This document shows, piece by piece, positions 9,401-11,509 of a DNA stretch of 11,509 nucleotides. Made by a program: the position numbers and the translations under genes. The notes under the pieces are model-generated. The model was not told the DNA's origin, searched no databases, and worked only from the letters and a program-made list of their open reading frames with translations. Source of the stretch: Bacteroidia bacterium (GTDB taxonomy: Bacteria > Bacteroidota > Bacteroidia > Bacteroidales > CAJPTX01); assembly GCA_905373475.1 (NCBI GenBank), contig CAJPTC010000043.1:1-11509 (forward strand), given 5' to 3'. The stretch's first letter is position 1. Each line of letters begins with the position of its first letter.

Positions 9401-9888
9401 AGTCCTCGCTCCCTCAAATCAGCTTTTACTTGTTCGGCAGTAACACCCTTAAACCACGAGAGCGTGACTTTTAATTTTTCCCCTTCCACAGCCCATTGTG
9501 GCATTTCGCCTTCGAGTAGGGAGGTTATAATTTTCCACTCTGCACGGATTGGGACTACTGTTCGTAGTCCAATTCCTGCGAAATCGCTTGGTCTGCTACC
9601 AGGGAGGACTGTAGCAAAGTAGGCGTTTGCTCCAAGGTAATCTCCTAGTTCCACTCCTTTCTGTTTGAGAGCTTCGTAGGAGATCTGCGCTGGTTCAAAC
9701 TGCACTAACACATTAAGGCGTGCCGCAGTCGGAAGCCCCAACTCTAAACTCGATGTGTGATGTCCGCGCACCATAGAGCGAACATTCGCTTCTAGGTAGA
9801 CCTCACGATCACCGAAGCGAACAGGCTCTTGGGCATAGAGTAACAACCCTACTCCCAAGAACGCCAACAATAATAGAACTCGTTTCAT
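403..9888 (-). CDS. Giant secreted S8 subtilisin-family protease with adhesin-like modules and T9SS sorting domain
   Basis: Intact 3161-residue protein; typical secreted subtilases are 400-1200. Order by residue: signal peptide 1-19 (cleavage YA/Q); propeptide about 20-225; S8 catalytic domain about 226-515 with Asp241 (GIWDG), His269 (GHGMH), oxyanion Asn372 (SAGN) and Ser444 (SGTSMSCP), all present; KP-43-like jelly roll about 520-635; Ig-like; Fn3-like about 730-815; jelly roll about 825-990; CARDB-like Ig about 998-1100 and 1250-1347; GEVED-like about 1350-1500 (VFVDANDDN, HRMRV); CARDB-like 1511-1617; LamG-like about 1622-1830; two unassigned beta domains 1840-2040; Big-type Ig 2041-2122; MBG-like 2123-2216; CarboxypepD_reg-like 2222-2296; InlB-like repeats 2299-2440; MAM/cleaved-adhesin-like jelly roll 2445-2606; InlB-like repeats 2613-2830; three 82-residue repeats 2832-3075; T9SS type A sorting domain 3084-3161 (PNPF, GLYLLRL). 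By family knowledge it should be exported by T9SS and anchored by A-LPS. Substrate is unknown. The start fits the signal peptide; the leader is A-rich with no Shine-Dalgarno. Catalytic assignment is firm; middle domain names are by eye. Confidence 0.95.
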   Translation of the reverse strand: MKRVLLLLAFLGVGLLLYAQEPVRFGDREVYLEANVRSMVRGHHTSSLELGLPTAARLNVLVQFEPAQISYEALKQKGVELGDYLGANAYFATVLPGSRPSDFAGIGLRTVVPIRAEWKIITSLLEGEMPQWAVEGEKLKVTLSWFKGVTAEQVKADLRERGLSFNAVSDLLRSAEITARREQILALADANYVSAIRWVQPPMELENFRGARLGGAANLRMTPELGGRGLTGKGVRVGIWDGNVADHIDYGNRAHRCEFEIGQASAGGHGMHTTGTILGAGLLDERARGMAPEAEIWTWNFNKQNNGKSVAQEMLECNEKENISITSNSYGLRMSALCGYEKFLNYSQLGNPNTDLLAYYVPTLTHCFSAGNSQGACDKAFSHSTNYAKNIISVAALTATGEMTTFSSFGPLLDGRIFPIISARGRNVYSVMPEQSYDYMSGTSMSCPTVAGHLALLTQRWGQLHGGALPYNYYLKALIANTADDAGNVGPDYKFGFGSLNAIAAVTAMENNWHSFASLGKGGAAQTKTINVPAGVKELRVMICWNDPVSSKEYATGDCPLVNDLDVTVEGNGKTYLPYTLDPSNPNTPAVATVKNVVDNIEQVVVKDPVVGSYTIKVEGKVNQEEKQDYVVVWYFDYKRPMITAPMNGDTYTPGDDIFLHTENLTAPLKVELTTDGTSYTLLTETASLCDSILLPKITPASNRASIRVVDAKGYTVKMTGQFSIMTRATDLKLEEQACSTTGWKLTWTAAEGATKYEILRADVDKGVYTVLNDNVTTTEYVLEASAVKEGQRNVYAVRAINGEGVKGARSIAVFAKGASPKTLTIADLPYLESFVGSPLRYVTMTAGKNVLYQPVETPASLNLPFDSHVLIWQASKDAQNWDEPFKQHDNVGTLTSCNIDLTDIPKNTKLHLRTYYYMPKSEREKGALLRLLVNGEEKADVLGRGQIECDGEEHYATWDLTPYAGQKVMLKFETALANKKDRIVFVYYRLNKTTETKDAGIAWVNEPAIEAKASMQNETIRFKVMNFTSSEITNVPVSVQVDGKLIYSTLIETLKPFEDRIIAVEHNFASEAPHKFSVVVRAATEGDTKPANDEETFEVYNMGEGIVMPEVSYVEFWGMKLPKVPYISTKLSGKKLFTDGRGMLEQYNVDEQALLQILPSKNNAAVQVTFKERAFAEGDTLYIFTGNVPANLKVKPSAANYKLTGNSKEPLTYVADAANGGLTFVFVAYSGKQNDGWVAELSEVAMPDQWELTEIRETPGADNNHKKIDITVKNLLPIVLKGVVLNVAIDGVVQRYLIPELKAQGDTHFVLPKEIDVTAPMRMEVEAELAFDGNAANNKKTLSILHDPIWEGGGTIKAPTMLAIAKVRTAIGQEPISIKSGNKVVYMPETKVPLYTKGKNALEFVLTKKVTAETAAASIRVFVDANDDNTLEENATELVKKETLKVDNDTYNLIIDLSGLTGLKPGEHRMRVVLTDDANYTKFKSKEEIAWGHVVDFTTELKEGQSPSDFELALEEFVDLKTGRDNLTNETPIRVKIKNNGLTDVNKLKLAVKVDELNEIEEEMSCSLSARGGTAMLTFNAKADLSAEGKHTVTVSLKDKDGNEKDNVLTAIVYKIAPKTSDLYALNFVNAEKEAVKLENIGTKVQDKVTVEGWWKLDDIQTAAFLHSGNKGIYLGSFKGNAKYAPNSLVVIAGDGGYISKKAALKQGKWHHVAAYIELTQTWYGSDDISVKAYVDGESVEMTQIGVGGFSFKHVFLNAMTGQNAMFRIWNKKRTPLELKNAMTKSVREGGNLPAGCIGEYIFTEGKGKISAFGEDGNNYARIVSERQDEDIWKKLDKVLKSVEVEGQIIPAQVTGTDIKVTMPHNFTAFDKVKVNFITHWPEVTIKNGAKEIANGAQIDFSTATDNKLTFTLERQNLFGVNLSEQVTIQIVKDASDACDLLTIALPKEKNAGLKTGLTVTNPEQLIVFEAGDNSATEKFNPKEAVLVVSSISQGAKLYNGNSEVALNSDLKVDLSSPLTLRVVAQNNRDAKFYTVRLALKQEIEWAADKIERVYQGDPLKLDATVSSGLPISYLSLDPTIVTVDADGNLITVGVGTTQIIAKQEGDDLYKAAEAKSRDIEVTRANLTIKVKDVTMAQGDELPALEFEYQGLAFPNTEAQFETTYEIYMPNGKVWDATMPPLPQGTYTIAPKGYTQPYEQGCYKVTRTNATLTVTPAKEAKEVTFVTKNEANEILPSVTLQIGKMAVETTTEGTYKLYLRAGTYSVTATKAGYTTATKDFEVKEGSVTVELQLLQEVYTLTYSADVNGIVQGSSVQKVAAGCNGTQVVALPKTQKYRFKKWSDGNPEAVRMDKAVTEDITVTAEFETFNYSLTYNVSEGGEFLDPTKAMQQVVPGEDGQQVAVKAKEGYMFIGWSDGVMTKERKELRVRKDMTIKAMFFKPYRLAWTENFNLGESALKGWTLEKPKAGLGWHISEFNQIVTNANSGNKLILAPQYEASKPIYESLSAASPWFSLEARGTSKVVLTYIRYINVTYLRPVAKLEYSFEDEVWKPAADISDTPIGAKTETFELDNATLGTHKYIRFRWIFGGGATATYCALDDIRVCYDPEPGHVMLRYLAGEHGKLQKQGETDKVERLEFTTTAGTEGAEVTAVSDAGYVFDKWSDEKMEAVRKDKQEVTVMALFKPIPKPTYVIQYLAGANGTVTGLKYQIVEEGAETTSVAAVPNAGYVFKQWNDGRTDNPRTDVVGTEDKIYTAEFAKTYTLTYIAEEHGKILGKAEQVVLEGENGEEVEAKANAGYHFVKWSDEKMETKRTDLAVMADATYKALFEADAPQPKLFAVTLAHEGEGTLVIIDYDAEKLKAVPEGTELTAVATPTKGWKLKSLMAGAQDIVADGKFTVTADVEVKAVFVEEGAPQPKTYVVTVAKEGEGELKITGIEESKLNAVPEGTELMAVATPKTGWKLKSLMAGTQDIKADGKFTVIADVEVKAVFVEKGAPQPNTYVVTVAKEGEGELKITGIEESKLNAVPEDTELTAVAIPKTGWKLESLKAGDTDISSDGKFTVTADVEVKAVFVKTTSVEDAVLANVLVAPNPFTTQLRLLCNGATGRYDLLNAQGVVVRSGNMAGSEIVIETSDLTSGLYLLRLTTENGAVKTITVVKER
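664..1395 (-). repeat. Three tandem 246-bp (82-residue) repeats in the protease gene
   Basis: Copies lie at 1150-1395, 904-1149 and 664-903 (residues 2832-2913, 2914-2995 and 2996-3075), with an exact 82-residue period. Each starts with an APQP hinge and ends with VEVKAVFV. By my alignment copies 2 and 3 share 68 of 80 residues, and copies 1 and 2 share 61 of 82. The pattern AVATPxxGWKLxSLxAG...DGKFTVxADVEVKAVF suggests a divergent relative of the InlB-like repeats just upstream, without their W-S-D core. The array sits directly before the sorting domain, so it probably acts as a stalk. Confidence 0.93.
1399..2052 (-). repeat. Three InlB B-repeat-like units (block 2)
   Basis: Residues 2613-2686, 2691-2760 and 2761-2830 repeat the pattern (V/T)xLxYxAxxxGxx...GYxFxxW(S/N)D...RxD...AxF. 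The cores are FDKWSDEKMEAVRKD, FKQWNDGRTDNPRTD and FVKWSDEKMETKRTD. This matches the Listeria-Bacteroides (Flg_new, InlB B-repeat) superfamily common in surface proteins. They are diverged at DNA level, unlike the 82-residue array that follows. Confidence 0.82.
2569..2994 (-). repeat. Two InlB B-repeat-like units (block 1)
   Basis: Residues 2299-2369 and 2370-2440 carry the same motif as block 2, with cores FKKWSDGNPEAVRMD and FIGWSDGVMTKERKE. They are separated from block 2 by a jelly-roll domain (about residues 2445-2606) that begins WTENFNLGE...GW and ends ALDDIRV, resembling MAM or gingipain-type cleaved-adhesin folds. Confidence 0.8.
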
Positions 9889-9907
9889 CTATTTTTATTT
9901 GTTAGTT

Positions 9908-9915
9908 AAAATATA
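9908..9915 (-). promoter_or_regulatory. Candidate -7 element for the protease gene
   Basis: TATATTTT on the minus strand matches seven of eight positions of the Bacteroides -7 box TAnnTTTG, counting the two free positions. It ends about 20 bases upstream of the ATG. No TTTG stands at the expected distance upstream (the nearest is about 26 bases away), so this is a weak call. Confidence 0.22.
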
Positions 9916-9970
9916 CAACACCTAAGTTAGTGCCTTTCCACCAAAAACAAAATGCGGATTCCCGCTTGCA

Positions 9971-10004
9971 AATATTTCAATATTTCGCCAGCGATGAAAA
10001 TATT
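9971..10004. promoter_or_regulatory. Possible operator: tandem and inverted AATATTTC half-sites
   Basis: AATATTTC occurs twice back to back at 9971-9978 and 9979-9986. An inverted near-copy, GAAAATATT (one extra A), lies at 9996-10004 after a 9-nt spacer. The position, midway between two divergent genes, would suit a regulator of one or both. It could also be chance in A/T-rich DNA. Confidence 0.3.
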
Positions 10005-10136
10005 CTGTTTAATAATCAGACATTTACTTATCGTTGCCCATCTTATTCAGAACCAACAATGCGTCCTATAGTAAAAATTACTATCTTAGAAAAACTCTTT
10101 TTGCAGAGACATTGTCACTATTAACCATGGTAGAAG

Positions 10137-11509
10137 ATGAGGAGATTTGTAATAATTTTAGCTGTGGTATTACTAACTACACAGGGGCTACTAGGTACAA
10201 GCTACGGGCAGAACAAGCCTTTCATCACACGCTGGTCGGGAGAAGCAAACCAAGAATTGAAGATCCCCATTTTTGGATCAAATTACAAACTTGTAATCAA
10301 AAAGGCATCTGACAATACCGTGCTTAAAACAGAAGAAGCACTCACTATTACAGAGAGCAACTATTTCTACAAATACATCCCAAGTTCGGATGAAGAATTA
10401 CTCGTGGAGGCGGGACCTGAAGGAGTAGAATACATACGCTTTGTATTTAATGTGACAAAACGTGGCAGTGCAAAGAACTTACTAGCCGTTGAACAATTTG
10501 GCAAAGTTGCTTGGACATCCATGGAAAAAGCTTTTGCCTACTGCGAAAATATGCAGTTTGCTTCCACGATAGATACGCCCGATCTGAGTGCCGTAACTGA
10601 TATGAGCTACGCCTTTAATGGTTGTAAAACATTCAACCAACCCTTAAACAATTGGGATGTAAGTAATGTGGAGGATATGTCCTCTCTGTTCTCTGGCTGT
10701 AGTGCGTTTAACCAAACAGTAAATGACTGGGAGGTGGACAAAGTTATCTATATGGGCTATTTGTTCGAAGGTTGTAAGTCTTTCAACCAACCTTTAAACA
10801 ATTGGAATGTAAAGAACGCGAATGATATGTCTTCTATGTTCTCTGGATGTAACGCGTTTAACCAAATCCTAAATAAATGGAAAGTCAGCAATGTCGTCAA
10901 TATGCGCAATATGTTTTCGAACTGTAAAACATTCAACCAAGACATTGGGATGTGGGAGCTAAAAAACTGTAGCGAACTGGGGTTAAAAAATTGTGGTATG
11001 AATGTAGAGAACTACTCTAAGAGTTTAGAAAGCTGGGCTGCACAAGCCAATATAATGACAGCATTGAAACTCGATGCCACTGGTCTACAATACAATAAGG
11101 CATGTGAAACAGCACGCACAAAACTCATCAACAATAAGTCTTGGGAAATTACGGGAGATACACAAGCCGCCAACTTGGAGTTTGAACTTAGTAAGGTTAC
11201 TGTGGTAGAAGGAAAAGAACTTACACTAGTGCTTATTAAAACAGGCATTCCAGCAAACGAGACTATTGCACTAAATACCGACAATGAGTCTACCGTAAAA
11301 ATCGTAGATAAAACAAACCTTACAATAAAAGGACTAAAAGCAGGGAAGGCGACTATTACGGCAACCATCGCTGCCAATGAAAAGCACGAAAAGCTTACTA
11401 CGACATGTGAAGTTACGGTAAAAGCAGCGCCCACGATAAAATTTAATGAGCCAAAAGTCACTATAACACAAGGGCAACAACAGACTCTAGTACTCAATAA
11501 AACTGAGAT
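10137..11509 (+). CDS. BspA-like (DUF285 repeat) secreted surface protein with Ig-like domains, 3' end outside window
   Basis: 457 codons are visible with no stop; the gene continues past the right edge. ATG 10137 is the first start after an in-frame TAG at 10131-10133 and opens a clear signal peptide (MRRFVIILAVVLL, predicted cleavage SYG/Q at residue 24). Residues 25-128 form an N-terminal region (FITRWSG...) usual in this family. Residues 129-280 hold one degenerate and five regular 25-residue repeats with the signature MSxxFxGCxxFNQxxNxWxVxxV (DUF285/TIGR02167 type). Residues 281-346 (GMNVENYSKSLESWA, then WEITGD) match the usual cap after such repeats. Residues 347-430 are a Big_2-type Ig-like domain (LKAGKATITA), and a second begins at 431. 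Related proteins in oral Bacteroidota are surface adhesins; that role is inferred here. A C-terminal T9SS signal would be expected beyond the window. It is transcribed away from the protease gene. Confidence 0.9.
   Translation, partial: MRRFVIILAVVLLTTQGLLGTSYGQNKPFITRWSGEANQELKIPIFGSNYKLVIKKASDNTVLKTEEALTITESNYFYKYIPSSDEELLVEAGPEGVEYIRFVFNVTKRGSAKNLLAVEQFGKVAWTSMEKAFAYCENMQFASTIDTPDLSAVTDMSYAFNGCKTFNQPLNNWDVSNVEDMSSLFSGCSAFNQTVNDWEVDKVIYMGYLFEGCKSFNQPLNNWNVKNANDMSSMFSGCNAFNQILNKWKVSNVVNMRNMFSNCKTFNQDIGMWELKNCSELGLKNCGMNVENYSKSLESWAAQANIMTALKLDATGLQYNKACETARTKLINNKSWEITGDTQAANLEFELSKVTVVEGKELTLVLIKTGIPANETIALNTDNESTVKIVDKTNLTIKGLKAGKATITATIAANEKHEKLTTTCEVTVKAAPTIKFNEPKVTITQGQQQTLVLNKTE
10521..10976 (+). 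repeat. 75-bp DUF285 repeats in the BspA-like gene
   Basis: Five units of exactly 75 bp start at ATG codons 10602, 10677, 10752, 10827 and 10902, preceded by a degenerate 81-bp unit at 10521. Each encodes a 25-residue solenoid-type repeat with F-x-G-C and FNQ cores (the last unit has SNC). Units 1 and 3 share 17 of 25 residues and units 2 and 4 share 15, while neighbouring pairs 1/2 and 3/4 share 12 each. This points to duplication of a two-unit (150-bp) block. Confidence 0.92.

Larger units (their letters stand above)
9889..10136. other. Divergent intergenic region between two surface-protein genes
   Basis: This 248-bp A/T-rich stretch lies between the start codons of the protease (minus) and the BspA-like gene (plus), so it must hold both promoters. 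Neither start has a good Shine-Dalgarno sequence, as is usual in Bacteroidota. I find no full match to the Bacteroides promoter consensus (TTTG, about 20 bases, TAnnTTTG) for either gene. Partial -7 matches are TATATTTT (minus, 9908-9915) and TATCGTTG (plus, 10029-10036, about 100 bases before the ATG). A half-site cluster at 9971-10004 is listed separately. No convincing small gene is seen. Confidence 0.7.

Noticed and set aside
1576..9622. Many plus-strand open frames of 60-153 codons
   Set aside because: All lie antisense inside the intact protease gene, show no recognisable domains and have no upstream signals.
9979..10004. Riboswitch or structured leader RNA in the intergenic region
   Set aside because: The dyad is short, A/T-only in its arms and lacks any conserved aptamer feature that I recognise.
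10034..10312. Open frame through ATG 10127 as an earlier start or a separate gene
   Set aside because: It is in a different frame from the BspA-like gene, ends at 10312, has no signal peptide and overlaps a clear coding start at 10137.
10757..10945. 62-codon repetitive frame on the minus strand
   Set aside because: It is the antisense shadow of the 75-bp DUF285 repeats.
11012..11497. 161-codon hydrophobic-looking frame on the minus strand
   Set aside because: It is antisense to the linker and Ig-like domains of the BspA-like gene; the hydrophobicity comes from reading Lys/Thr/Glu codons in reverse.

Overview
The window looks like a chromosomal segment of a Bacteroidales bacterium, most likely Porphyromonas or a close relative. 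The evidence is a textbook type IX secretion (T9SS) C-terminal sorting domain, a BspA/DUF285-type surface protein, A/T-rich leaders without a clear Shine-Dalgarno site, and two signal peptides whose predicted cleavage leaves an N-terminal Gln. The genus is inferred; no marker gene is present.

Layout. Positions 1-60 hold a strong intrinsic terminator for a gene ending to the left. Positions 86-290 are the broken right end of an IS3-family element: the last ~55 codons of the transposase with a frameshift, then the terminal inverted repeat. A short spacer (291-402) carries a weak terminator-like hairpin. Positions 403-9888 (minus strand) are one intact 3161-codon gene for a giant secreted subtilisin-family (S8) protease. 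It has a long chain of Ig-like, jelly-roll, LamG-like and InlB-like repeat domains and ends in a T9SS sorting domain. A 248-bp divergent intergenic region follows. Positions 10137-11509 (plus strand) are the first 457 codons of a second secreted surface protein, with 25-residue DUF285/BspA-like repeats and bacterial Ig-like domains; it runs off the window.

Together this is a cell-surface locus: a cell-anchored protease-adhesin transcribed divergently from a leucine-rich-repeat-like surface protein, with a dead insertion sequence beyond the protease 3' end. No metabolic operon, RNA gene, CRISPR array or obvious defence system is visible. The points most worth a second look are the size and domain order of the protease, its near-identical 82-residue tandem repeats next to the sorting signal, the alternating repeat structure of the BspA-like gene, and an A/T-rich half-site cluster in the shared intergenic region.
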